DNA of 38,110 nucleotides from Chitinophagales bacterium (GTDB lineage: Bacteria; Bacteroidota; Bacteroidia; Chitinophagales; Chitinophagaceae). The notes beneath the pieces were generated by a model that was not told the origin of the DNA, ran no database searches, and saw only the letters and a list, made by a program, of their open reading frames with translations. The DNA lies in the NCBI GenBank assembly GCA_015655015.1, contig JAATFV010000109.1, positions 1-38,110 on the forward strand, given 5' to 3'. A program made the translations under genes and the position numbers. This document shows positions 21,601 through 29,152 of this stretch, piece by piece; position 1 is the first letter of the stretch; each line of letters opens with the position of its first letter.

Positions 21601-24342
21601 CAGCAGGAGTCATACCAGGCGGCCCTGGAAAAGAATAACGGATGGAAATCCAGGTTCAGTGAACAGGATCTTGCGGGTAGTCTGGCGATCGCCGTCAAAA
21701 ACGAAGGCGCCGTCCTCTCGTTTTTCAACGGGACATGGAGAAAGCTCAAGCGACAATTAGAAGAGAACTATGATTTCTCCCGGCATGCTGTACGACCCTC
21801 CTATACAAGCGTATTGGAAGGGCTCAACGCCGAGTATGAAGCGGCCCGGCAATTGGCCGGGACGAGACGCCGGTTACAGGAGTTTCACCGGCTTGACAAT
21901 ATCGATACCGCCTGGCTCAGTATTGAAATATTGCAAAATAAAAAAGGTGAGCCGACACTGGATTACCTCCTGCACCATCCGGACGCTCCTTCACTGATAA
22001 CCTCCCTCCACACCCTTCATCAGCCCCTCAATCAGCTGGAAACGCAATTACGGCAATGCCTGCACGATCCCGGCGCCGGTCAACTCTCCGCTCTCCGCGA
22101 TGAGCTGCAAAACATACAGATGAATGCAGACGGATTGAGGGACCTGCTGCCCGCTCTGCGATCTTTTACCGGGCTGCCCGAAGAAGTAAAGGCCGCCCTT
22201 CGGCATTTTTCCCTGAATTCATTACAGACAGAGGCGGCCATCGCCCGAAATGCGCTTTACCAGGTCTACCGGTCCAACAGGACCTTTGCCGCCATCGACC
22301 GGTTGTCTATTGAAAAAGCCGTTCAGCAGCTGGGTGAATGTTATACCTCCTTACAGCAATTGAATGCCGACTATATCAGGGCCTCTATCCGGCAACGGTT
22401 CCTTCAGCAGGTAGACCTGGCCAATACGGCGGCAAGCCAGTTAAATGACGAAAAAAAGAAATTCAAAAAAAGCTATAACGAAGGAAGAAAGATCCTGGAA
22501 AACGAGTTTGGGAAGAGCATGCGCTATAAAAGCATCCGTGAGTTATCCGCTAAAGAAAGCGGACTGGTGCTGAAGGATATAAAACCCGTCTGGCTGATGA
22601 GCCCCTATAGCGTAAGCGATAGCCTGCCGCTGGATAGCGATCATTTTGATGTGGTGATCTTCGACGAGGCCAGCCAGATCACGCTGGAAGAAGGCGTACC
22701 CGCCTTATACCGGAGCCGCCAGGCAATCGTCGTCGGTGATGAAAAACAGATGCCGCCGACGAATTTTTTCAGCGCGGTGGCAAAAGATAATGACCCCGAT
22801 GACCTGGAAAGAATGGAAGAGGCCGACGGAGATGAATGGCTCAGCAATGACGCAGACAGCCTGCTGGCCCAGGGCTCCCGGAAACTGGACAGCACTTTAT
22901 TAAGCTGGCATTACCGCAGTCATTATGAAACATTGATCAGCTTCAGCAACCATGCTTTTTATGAAGGCAGACTGCTTACCATTCCCGACAAGACCATCCA
23001 TCATAAAGAAAAAGCGGCGATCACCATCACCCGCCCCGAAGACGCTGCCCGGCATACAGACAGCTTGTTTGACAGAAGCATCAGCTTTCATTTTCATGCA
23101 GATAGTATCTATGAAAAAAGAGGGAACAGGGCGGAAGCGACTTATATCGCCCACCTGGTAAGGGAACTTCTGAACAGAAATATCCGGGAAAGCATCGGCA
23201 TCGTCGCGTTCAGCCAGGAACAGCAACACACCATCGAAGAGGCCCTCGACGAACTCGCCGGAGAAGATACCCCTTTCGGACAGAAGCTGGAAGAAGCCTA
23301 TAATCGTACGGAAAATGATCAGTTCACCGGCCTCATCATCAAGAATCTCGAAAATATCAAGGGAGATGAACGGGATATTATTATTATGAGCGTTTGTTAT
23401 GGCTTTGATGCCCGCAAAAAAATGCTGATGAACTTTGGCCCGGTCAATAAAAGAGGCGGGGAGAAGCGTTTGAATGTCCTGTTCAGCCGCGCCAAAATGC
23501 ATATGGCTGTCGTCAGCAGCATCCGGCACCATCATATTACAAATGAATATAATGAAGGGGCCAATTATTTAAGGCGTTTCCTTCATTATGCCGAGATGAT
23601 CAGCCTGGGCCGCATGGAAGCGGCCAGAACCATCCTGGATAGCCTCGTCCCGCACAAAGATGAGACCCGCTCCGTACCTTCTTCTTCCATCGTTCTGCGG
23701 CAGATCAAAGAACAGATCGAACATATGGGTTATGAAGTGGCGGAGCAGGTAGGTCAGTCTGATTTCAAATGTTCGCTGGCTATAAAAGCACGACCGGAAG
23801 ACGAACAATATGTCCTGGGCATCCTTCTCGACGATGAGAAGCACTATCAGAATAAGAACCTGATCGAACAGTATTACCAACGCCCCGCTATCCTCCGGAA
23901 CTTTGGCTGGAAAGTCCTCCCGGTTTTCGCAAGGGATTGGCTGCATCAGCCACAGAAAGTGATGGAACAGATCCGCAAAATGATCCAACCGGCCGCTTCG
24001 GCTCAGGATGAGGAGATCAAGGGCAGCAAAGGCACTGCTGAAGACCCGGGAATGTCAACCCCTTCAGTCAATTATATGGGAGAAGGGGCTTCTTCGGGCG
24101 GCATCGCTGCCCACGCGGCAACCGTATACGATCACCTGGACTTTCACCGGCTACATACTACAGACGGAGGCGTCGGAAAATTCTGGGAAACCGCCACCGA
24201 GGGCAATAAGCTGGTTATCCGGTGGGGAAGGACGGGCACAAAAGGACAGATACAGGTAAAGACCTTTCCCGATGAGGACGCGGCAAAAAAAGAGAAAGAT
24301 AAATTGATCAGGGAAAGATCAGAAAAAGGATACAACCTGTAA
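18646..24342 (+). CDS. Giant kinase-like/DUF4011/SF1 helicase/REase-like/WGR protein
   Basis: This 1898-residue protein has several parts. Residues about 1-240 resemble a kinase C-lobe (PQTDIFSLGLILGS at 149-162, later VRRTQDLYDVIRRLQHYR) without a visible catalytic loop. DUF4011 starts at about 250 (LRNRLFDTSRRNRLLYY, 258-274). A hexapeptide repeat linker spans 540-605. The SF1 helicase has Walker A GPPGTGKS (715-722), Walker B IFDEAS (Asp1340, Glu1341), GDEKQMPP (1364-1371), WHYRSH (1421-1426) and LNVLFSRAK (1609-1617), with a long helical insert at about 780-1300. Residues about 1680-1775 look like an MTES_1575/Vsr-type nuclease fold whose acidic residues seem replaced. A WGR domain closes the protein (about 1826-1898, Trp1860-Gly-Arg). 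DUF4011-helicase-Vsr is the plan of the Hhe anti-phage protein, so a defence role is likely but inferred. A second ATG lies at 18661. Confidence 0.9.
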   Translation: METHHMETNRISFKEFLPAAFDKGDYTTDDVIAFVLPLFREVLSFHESGKVAPFEREEALFLSELHLDIDEELAHAPSFALSDVSALFPRTASENFDVVGKIKIRTDTGEGSMDTENLQVHTDFREPLEYPAYVPGYQCFESLVGHHDPQTDIFSLGLILGSITLSLDLYEIEDLLLFAQVRSNPSLVHPRIHPTLGRLITEMTELDRVRRTQDLYDVIRRLQHYRDYDPEKQTDLGKVAGWVNKGMKERDSFILNKLRNRLFDTSRRNRLLYYKPNMRFVNLTVSSVPIVLHYQSIRPEHLFIWNSELAEKVSGMKEIVLNKYLRFEDHGYLPSSLDRVRVESQRAIQEYGFSQLKLVIVFLNWHNLKEDPAERIRSPLLLIPVELKKNKKLKEDHYVLKVLDNSAEVNPVLAGQLKDLYGIRLPDFIDLEEISPEQFHQQLKAQIEEANQGIVLNYIDKPRIKLIHGEARQTVNNYRRRLRKLPGQTGSYHNIPYSYQPEHYKPLGLEIFRLRIEPKTSFLEFLVNKEAKKPPPFLAETDQHTETDQHTETGQHTETGQHIRTDQRTETSQRAETDQPTGTDHHTKTGQPREISQSTDTGQTRMETGIRNKEIFELAESESNPYSWDFDCCHMVLGNFNYKKMSLVRDYNLVIDQQLQHSVFDDLFSELPRVFKEHPFDLNRPDDWFHVITADPTQTRAILQSRAGYSYIIQGPPGTGKSQTITNLIADFVARGKNILFVCEKRAALDVVYHRLKQNGLDELCCYIHDSQGDKREFIKDLKATYEDFTTRTMDLGAIRAKRTAVLENMNGQLEGIREFHSTGVTEKKEIGIEVRELIERLIEARQHLVDLSPKEEELLPSYKEWRVSGAVITALCEALEAAGHDPVFAEHPFSKINERIFLADNPYHLLDNSMQQALSLLQQIETAIGQNQIAAEYTAPGKLKNMVQFAVLLYPLSLTNNLPLADPASLESKELDRQIREYRRQQESYQAALEKNNGWKSRFSEQDLAGSLAIAVKNEGAVLSFFNGTWRKLKRQLEENYDFSRHAVRPSYTSVLEGLNAEYEAARQLAGTRRRLQEFHRLDNIDTAWLSIEILQNKKGEPTLDYLLHHPDAPSLITSLHTLHQPLNQLETQLRQCLHDPGAGQLSALRDELQNIQMNADGLRDLLPALRSFTGLPEEVKAALRHFSLNSLQTEAAIARNALYQVYRSNRTFAAIDRLSIEKAVQQLGECYTSLQQLNADYIRASIRQRFLQQVDLANTAASQLNDEKKKFKKSYNEGRKILENEFGKSMRYKSIRELSAKESGLVLKDIKPVWLMSPYSVSDSLPLDSDHFDVVIFDEASQITLEEGVPALYRSRQAIVVGDEKQMPPTNFFSAVAKDNDPDDLERMEEADGDEWLSNDADSLLAQGSRKLDSTLLSWHYRSHYETLISFSNHAFYEGRLLTIPDKTIHHKEKAAITITRPEDAARHTDSLFDRSISFHFHADSIYEKRGNRAEATYIAHLVRELLNRNIRESIGIVAFSQEQQHTIEEALDELAGEDTPFGQKLEEAYNRTENDQFTGLIIKNLENIKGDERDIIIMSVCYGFDARKKMLMNFGPVNKRGGEKRLNVLFSRAKMHMAVVSSIRHHHITNEYNEGANYLRRFLHYAEMISLGRMEAARTILDSLVPHKDETRSVPSSSIVLRQIKEQIEHMGYEVAEQVGQSDFKCSLAIKARPEDEQYVLGILLDDEKHYQNKNLIEQYYQRPAILRNFGWKVLPVFARDWLHQPQKVMEQIRKMIQPAASAQDEEIKGSKGTAEDPGMSTPSVNYMGEGASSGGIAAHAATVYDHLDFHRLHTTDGGVGKFWETATEGNKLVIRWGRTGTKGQIQVKTFPDEDAAKKEKDKLIRERSEKGYNL
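20263..20460 (+). repeat. In-frame 18-bp minisatellite, 11 units
   Basis: Eleven consecutive 18-base units encode hexapeptides of the form ETDQHT, ETGQHT, RTDQRT, ETSQRA and KTGQPR (residues 540-605). The first four units are nearly identical and later ones are progressively diverged. The unit length keeps the frame, so copy-number change would alter linker length without breaking the protein. It lies between DUF4011 and the helicase motor. Confidence 0.92.
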
Positions 24343-24384
24343 GATCAAAAGGATACAACCCTTAAGACCAAAAACCTGGAACCC

Positions 24385-24543
24385 TTAGGATCCCCTCTGA
24401 GAACCGCCTGTCAACCGGGTATTTTTAGGAACTCCTTTGCTGTTCGCCTTCCCTTTGGGAGCGGGAAAACCTGAAGTATTGCCTTTCTGGGCCGGGGCAT
24501 TTTTGCCGTCTTTCTTCTTTTTATTATTGGGAATAAGTGACAT
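24385..24543 (-). CDS. Small basic protein of unknown function
   Basis: This 52-residue protein starts MSLIPNNKKKKDGKN and ends NTRLTGGSQRGS. It is rich in Lys, Asn, Gly and Pro with no hydrophobic core, so it is probably disordered and could bind nucleic acid. The C-terminal TGGSQRGS ending resembles small proteins I have seen in related genomes, but I cannot name a family. ATG 24543 is preferred; the open frame runs eight codons further. It is divergent from the gene at 24608 and points toward the end of the giant helicase gene, leaving only 42 bases between them. Confidence 0.55.
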   Translation of the reverse strand: MSLIPNNKKKKDGKNAPAQKGNTSGFPAPKGKANSKGVPKNTRLTGGSQRGS

Positions 24544-24607
24544 ATGAATTTTTTTATAAGGTAGCAAAAAGCGAAACGGGATTAAAGATAAGATTATTTT
24601 TACACTT

Positions 24608-24979
24608 ATGCATCGTGAACTCTATTTCGATATCAGCTCAGCGGAAAGCGGGGGTAGCCTGTACCGGATCAACAACGGGGAGGGTCCTCCTTCCTTTTAT
24701 TATAATCACAGCACTTACGATGCTGACAAGGACGAGGTAAAGGTATTTGAAACAAACTATCCGGATTTTGCCGCATTCTGGCGGGAGCTGACGAAAGATC
24801 CGCAATGGTGGTATCTTCACCCGTTATATGTGCACCCGGAACAAAGGGATTTTATACGCGAACAGCTGAAGAAAGCAAACTGGGCGGTACACCCCAATAA
24901 GAAATGGCAGGACAGTCACCAGCGGCAATGGAAAAAAGTGCTGACGGGCCCCGGAGGTTATTATCCCGGCCCGCAGTAA
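24608..24979 (+). CDS. Conserved-looking hypothetical protein
   Basis: This 123-residue soluble protein is rich in Trp, Tyr, His and Pro: FAAFWRELTKDPQWWYLHPLYVHPEQRDFIREQLKK and a C-terminal GPGGYYPGPQ. The acidic-aromatic composition and normal codon use suggest a real gene. I recognise no family, and no signal peptide or membrane segment is present. The gene is convergent with the gene at 24993-25268, with only 13 bases between stops. Confidence 0.7.
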   Translation: MHRELYFDISSAESGGSLYRINNGEGPPSFYYNHSTYDADKDEVKVFETNYPDFAAFWRELTKDPQWWYLHPLYVHPEQRDFIREQLKKANWAVHPNKKWQDSHQRQWKKVLTGPGGYYPGPQ

Positions 24980-24992
24980 GCCGCATAACCAT

Positions 24993-25268
24993 TCAGGCCT
25001 CATAAAATTCTTCCCCGACCGCATCGATCAGCGGCTGGCCCAAACGCTGCAGGTACTCATTGCACTGCTGCAGAAGGTGGGGCGCCCCATTAGAGGAATA
25101 ATAATCTCCCCGGTACCAGTAGCTGAATAAAGGCTGCAAAGGGAGCCGTTCATCCTGCCCGCCCTGTACGATCATCCAGTGCAGACGGGCGATCTCATTA
25201 TCGGGCAGATGGTTGAATACCCCGCTGCCCAGCAATTCCCTTGTGAGGTCGACTAATGTGTTTATCAT
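24993..25268 (-). CDS. Hypothetical protein
   Basis: This 91-residue soluble protein starts MINTLVDLTRELLGSG and contains DNEIARLHWMIVQGGQDERLP and HLLQQCNEYLQRLGQP. It appears all-helical, with no family I recognise. The ATG at 25268 is chosen over an upstream TTG at 25304. Its neighbours are unrelated, so context says nothing about function. Confidence 0.65.
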   Translation of the reverse strand: MINTLVDLTRELLGSGVFNHLPDNEIARLHWMIVQGGQDERLPLQPLFSYWYRGDYYSSNGAPHLLQQCNEYLQRLGQPLIDAVGEEFYEA

Positions 25269-25485
25269 AATCTTCCGGAATTTAATTACGGAAAGTTCCG
25301 GCAAGTATATTACCGCATTGTAAAGTTTATATTATCCTACTGTGTTGTGCAGGAATTGTGCATTACGCAGCATCTCCGCGTGGCTCTGCAAAACAAATAC
25401 TCCGTTTTAGCATGGGTAAATTCTGAATTAGGCTTTACCTTTAACCTTGTGCCCGGTTTTTTAACAGCACTCAAACAACGCTGCC

Positions 25486-26178
25486 ATGCATAAGATCAAC
25501 GTACTCGTCTTTTTCCTGTTTTTTTCCTGGGCCCTGCAAGGGACTGCGCAGGACACCGCTTTCATCGATCCGGATGTCTCCGGCAAAGGATGGGCCCCGC
25601 TCTTCAACGAACGGCTTTCCAACGCCAATTTTCCCAAAGGCGTCTGGACCGTTACAGAGGGAGTATTGACAGCTGATAAAGATGAAGCGATCTGGAGTGA
25701 GAAATCCTATGATAATTTTGTCCTGGACCTGGAGTTTAAAAATGCGCCAGGCACCAATAGCGGCGTGGTCGTACATGCCAGCAATACCAAAGACTGGATC
25801 CCCCACTCCGTCGAGATACAGATCGCCGATGACTTTGCAGATGAATGGTCGAAAGCGCCCAAAAGCTGGCAATGCGCTGCGATCTTCGGTCACCAGCCCG
25901 CCACCAAACGGATGGTCAATGAACCCGGAGAATGGAATCATTATACCATCACCTGCATCGGCAGAAAGATCTGGGTCGTATTGAACGGGCAGTTAGTAAA
26001 CTCCTGTGATATGAGCCTGTTCACCTCCGCTCAAAATAACCCCGACGGTACGAAGGCGCCGGAATGGCTTAGCAACCCCATGGCCACCCTTCCCCTGCAC
26101 GGGCATATTGGCTTGCAGGGCAAACACGCAGGCGCCCCTATCTTCTTCCGCAATGTCCGGATCAAAGTATTGAAATAA
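25486..26178 (+). CDS. DUF1080 (3-keto-disaccharide hydrolase-type) secreted protein
   Basis: This 230-residue protein has a signal peptide (residues 1-22, LVFFLFFSWALQGTAQ) and a single DUF1080 domain. GWAPLFNERLSN, WTVTEGVLTA, SYDNFVLDLEFKNAPGTNSGVVVHAS and HSVEIQIADDF follow the concanavalin-like beta-sandwich pattern of the family, and GHIGLQGKHAGAPIFFRNVRIKVL ends it. The family includes 3-keto-glycoside hydrolases and many sugar-binding proteins. No partner oxidoreductase is nearby, so the substrate is unknown. It is a stand-alone gene preceded by about 180 bases in which only a weak TACCTTTA (near 25435-25442) resembles a -7 element. Confidence 0.88.
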   Translation: MHKINVLVFFLFFSWALQGTAQDTAFIDPDVSGKGWAPLFNERLSNANFPKGVWTVTEGVLTADKDEAIWSEKSYDNFVLDLEFKNAPGTNSGVVVHASNTKDWIPHSVEIQIADDFADEWSKAPKSWQCAAIFGHQPATKRMVNEPGEWNHYTITCIGRKIWVVLNGQLVNSCDMSLFTSAQNNPDGTKAPEWLSNPMATLPLHGHIGLQGKHAGAPIFFRNVRIKVLK

Positions 26179-26194
26179 ACGCATCCGGCCCACG

Positions 26195-26698
26195 TTACAC
26201 TTTATCTGATTTCACAGCCGCCGCGGGTTTTCGCCCCCATTTGGACAGCTCGGAATTATCCTCCGCCAGGAGGATGAGTATTCCATTCCTAAGCTTATAA
26301 TGATTGGCATGCTGCAGGCTTTTAAGAAAGGAGGTTTCATTGTAACCGGGACAGGCCATTCTCGTAGTGGTGATCTTTTCGCTGAAAGAGAGACTGCTGT
26401 CCTTGTCGCTGTACCAGAATTTTCCGCTCATGTTATTACAGCCCGTATTCCCGGAAAAATGCTTTTTAGAAAGCTCCAGGCGCAGGGAAGGCGTTTTACC
26501 GGTCGCCGCATCCGAAGCCAGAACTGGCTGTAAATACCACGCTCCTCCTAAAGTAGTAGTATCAGGTGTTTTAGAAAATGGAGGAGCCGCTATTGCGGTT
26601 GTATCCGCCGCAGGAACCGGATGATTGGAAGCCTGCTCCTGGCAAGCCAGGAGCAAATACAGGCAAACTGAGATGAGTATTTTCATGATGGTTAACAT
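26195..26698 (-). CDS. META-domain lipoprotein (HslJ-like)
   Basis: This 167-residue protein has a lipoprotein signal (CLYLLLACQEQ, lipobox LLAC with Cys19), so it should be anchored to a membrane. The mature part has a META/HslJ-type domain: LGGAWYLQPVL, LRLELSKKHFSGNTGCNNMSGKFWY, ITTTRMACPGYNETSFLKSLQHANHY, and a terminal strand. META proteins of bacteria are linked to heat-shock, motility or antibiotic resistance phenotypes but have no assigned enzyme activity. Two ATGs (26698 and 26686) are possible; the second gives the more typical MKILISVC start. The gene is convergent with the DUF1080 gene, 16 bases away. Confidence 0.85.
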   Translation of the reverse strand: MLTIMKILISVCLYLLLACQEQASNHPVPAADTTAIAAPPFSKTPDTTTLGGAWYLQPVLASDAATGKTPSLRLELSKKHFSGNTGCNNMSGKFWYSDKDSSLSFSEKITTTRMACPGYNETSFLKSLQHANHYKLRNGILILLAEDNSELSKWGRKPAAAVKSDKV

Positions 26699-26987
26699 TT
26701 TTTATAGTAGCATCGTTTTAGAGTAGGATAATGCTTCGGTTCACCCGGGTGTTTTTTAAAGAAGTCGAAAACTATGCCAATAAACGGTCCTTCTCCTTCA
26801 CAGGTTTAACCGGCCCGGGATCGCTTCGGCCGGGGGACCCTCGTTTACAACCGGACCATGCGGTTACCTGGACAAGGCCATCACTTTAAACCACCGGTAC
26901 TGTCCGCCGGGCTGTGGAATAAATTCCCCCTGCCAACCGGAGGTTCTAATTGAAATATTGACAGTAAAATTTTAAATTACGGCAACT
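26699..26987. other. Intergenic region upstream of the antiporter
   Basis: This 289-base spacer separates two divergent genes. It contains the palindrome CACCCGGGTG (26742-26751) followed by a T-run, and GC-rich sequence near 26812-26845 that can fold imperfectly. I see no open frame worth calling and no clear TAnnTTTG promoter. Confidence 0.4.
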
Positions 26988-28580
26988 ATGCTCCAGGACA
27001 ATCTGTTAGTCATCATATCATTGCTGTTTGCTGTTTCCATGCTGGCCATGCTCAGTGAAAAGCTGCGTATCTCCTATCCCATTTTCCTGGTGATAGCCGG
27101 CCTGCTGATCAGCTTAATACCCGGCATCCCGAAGATCAGCCTGGATCCGGACATCGTCTTTGTCATCTTCCTTCCGCCCCTTCTCTTTTCTGGCGCCTGG
27201 AATACCTCCTGGCATGATTTCTGGTTATTGCGCCGGTCCATCGGCATGTTGTCTATCGGGCTCGTGATCTTTACCGCAGGAACCGTAGCTTTTGTCTCGA
27301 ATCTTATGATCCCTGATTTTCCGCTGGCCTTTGGGTTTTTATTGGGCGGGATCATTTCCCCTCCCGATGCCGTTGCGGCCACCAGTGTGCTGCAAACGCT
27401 GAAGATCCCCAAGAGGGTAGTTACTATCCTGGAAGGGGAAAGCCTCGTGAATGACGCATCCAGCCTGATCGTATTCCGTTTTGCCCTTGCTGCGATCTTT
27501 ACCGGGCACTTTATTCTGTGGAAGGCCGGGTTTAGTTTTCTGTTGGTTGCATCTATGGGCCTGGTGGTTGGTTTGGCGATCGCCTATATCGTTTATGCTA
27601 TCTACCGATGGCTCCCGACCACTCCCAGCATCGATACCGCCATTACGCTCGTATCTCCCTATCTCATGTATATTACAGCGGAGCATTTTCATTATTCCGG
27701 GGTACTGGCCGTAGTAAGCGGAGGGTTGTTCCTCAGCTACCGCTCACATGAAGTTTTTGCATACAGCTCCCGCCTGCAGTCGCAAAGTGTCTGGAATGTC
27801 ATGATATTCCTGTTGAACGGAGTCGTATTTATTCTTATCGGACTGCAGCTACCCGGTATTGTCCGGGGACTGGGAGAATACTCTTTACCGTCAGCCATCC
27901 TTTATGGAGTGGTCATCAGCCTGGTTACCATTATTATCCGGATCGCCTGGGTATACCCGGGAGCATACCTGCCCCGGATCTGCAGTAAAAAGATCCGGGC
28001 AAAAGAGGTCAATCCCGGCTGGAAACCTGTTTTCATAATCGGCTGGAGCGGCATGCGCGGAGTTGTTTCCCTGGCTTCCGCCCTGGCGGTCCCGTTTACA
28101 CTGACCGACGGGGCAGGCTTTCCGCACCGTAACCTGATCCTTTTCATTACTTTCGTCGTGATCCTTTTCACCCTGGTATTACAAGGCCTGAGCCTGCCTC
28201 TTTTGATCCGGCTCCTTAAGATCGAAGTAGTGGAGAATGAAGAGGAACAGAAACTTTCCATTCGCCTGCGGCTGGCAAACGTCGTATTGGACTATATAGA
28301 AACGGAATATGCCCAGGAGGCCGCGTCCATCGACGCTTTCAGCCGGCTGAAAGGCCGTTATGAGCGGATGATAGAGATCACCGGAAAAAAACTGGAAAAA
28401 GATGAAGGAAAAGATGTTGCGCCCAATTTCCTGCCCAGGTACCGCCAGCTCCTGCTGGAATTAGTGAAGATCCAGCGTCAGGAGCTGACGCACATGCGCC
28501 GGGACAACCAGTTCTCCGAAGAAATGCTGCGGAACAAAGAGTTCGAGCTGGACCTGGAAGAGGCCCGGTTCAGGCGGTAA
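26988..28580 (+). CDS. CPA1-family Na+/H+ antiporter
   Basis: This 530-residue inner-membrane cation/proton exchanger has about 12 hydrophobic segments up to residue 410 and a cytoplasmic helical tail of about 110 residues. Family hallmarks are FLPPLLFSGAW (about 61-71), SPPDAVAATS (124-133) and EGESLVNDASSL (149-160), with the Asn155-Asp156 pair typical of CPA1 ion-binding sites. Another is GWSGMRGVVSLASALAVP in the second half. It would exchange Na+ or K+ for protons and help pH and salt balance. The tail (rich in Glu, Arg and Leu) may be regulatory. The small amphipathic protein at 28763 follows on the same strand. Confidence 0.93.
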   Translation: MLQDNLLVIISLLFAVSMLAMLSEKLRISYPIFLVIAGLLISLIPGIPKISLDPDIVFVIFLPPLLFSGAWNTSWHDFWLLRRSIGMLSIGLVIFTAGTVAFVSNLMIPDFPLAFGFLLGGIISPPDAVAATSVLQTLKIPKRVVTILEGESLVNDASSLIVFRFALAAIFTGHFILWKAGFSFLLVASMGLVVGLAIAYIVYAIYRWLPTTPSIDTAITLVSPYLMYITAEHFHYSGVLAVVSGGLFLSYRSHEVFAYSSRLQSQSVWNVMIFLLNGVVFILIGLQLPGIVRGLGEYSLPSAILYGVVISLVTIIIRIAWVYPGAYLPRICSKKIRAKEVNPGWKPVFIIGWSGMRGVVSLASALAVPFTLTDGAGFPHRNLILFITFVVILFTLVLQGLSLPLLIRLLKIEVVENEEEQKLSIRLRLANVVLDYIETEYAQEAASIDAFSRLKGRYERMIEITGKKLEKDEGKDVAPNFLPRYRQLLLELVKIQRQELTHMRRDNQFSEEMLRNKEFELDLEEARFRR

Positions 28581-28762
28581 AAATCCCCCTCGCCAGCCCT
28601 GTTCCCGCCTATTCCATTCCGGTATAAATCCTCATGAAAGGTCCGCAGGCTTAATGCAGCGTTAACCATCCCCTTTCCGTCAATCCCGATCCAATTTCGT
28701 ATATTGTATGCATTCCCCTTAGAACAACCGTCGCCCCATTTTATCACCTAAAATCATTCGTT

Positions 28763-29065
28763 ATGTCAGACTTGAATGAATCTCTGGCCGATAAGGCCAA
28801 TGCCCTGAAAGAACAGGCTACTGAAAAATTACATGACCTGTCAGAAAAAGCCGGAGCGCTTACAGATCAGCTAAAGCAAAAGGCCGGGGAAACCTGGGAC
28901 AAAGTAAAATCCGCGGACGTAAAAGAAGAGCTGACCCATTTAAGAGAAACAGCAGCAGAAAAGCTCGGGGAGGCAGAAGAAAAGATACACGAGCTGACGG
29001 ATAAGGCCAAAGGACTTTGGGATAACGTCACGGGCAAACACGAAACGCCAAAGAAAACGGATTAG
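28763..29065 (+). CDS. Small amphipathic helical protein (LEA/apolipoprotein-like)
   Basis: This 100-residue protein is almost wholly charged heptad- or 11-mer-type helix: ADKANALKEQATEKLHDLSEKAGALTDQLKQKAGETWDKV and similar repeats rich in Ala, Lys, Glu and Leu. There is no signal peptide. Such composition is common to LEA-like, YtxH-like and stress-related bacterial proteins that protect membranes or proteins, but no specific family motif can be cited. It follows the antiporter by 182 bases and may have its own promoter. A role in stress is inference from composition. Confidence 0.75.
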   Translation: MSDLNESLADKANALKEQATEKLHDLSEKAGALTDQLKQKAGETWDKVKSADVKEELTHLRETAAEKLGEAEEKIHELTDKAKGLWDNVTGKHETPKKTD

Positions 29066-29093
29066 ATCGTTACAGGACGAGCGGTTAAATATT

Positions 29094-29140
29094 GTTTGCC
29101 GGAGCCAGGTTTTACGAAAAAGAACCCGTCTCCGGCAAAC
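29094..29140. terminator. Bidirectional terminator hairpin
   Basis: GTTTGCCGGAG (29094-29104) and CTCCGGCAAAC (29130-29140) are perfect 11-base inverted copies. They lie between the convergent genes at 28763-29065 and 29153-31531. There is no long T-run, but the inner loop is A-rich. Confidence 0.65.
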
Positions 29141-29152
29141 TCATTTTGCTTC

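Noticed and set aside
28478..28747. 89-codon minus-strand frame between the antiporter and the small helical protein
   Set aside because: Overlaps the antiporter's 3' end in antisense and has no recognisable features.
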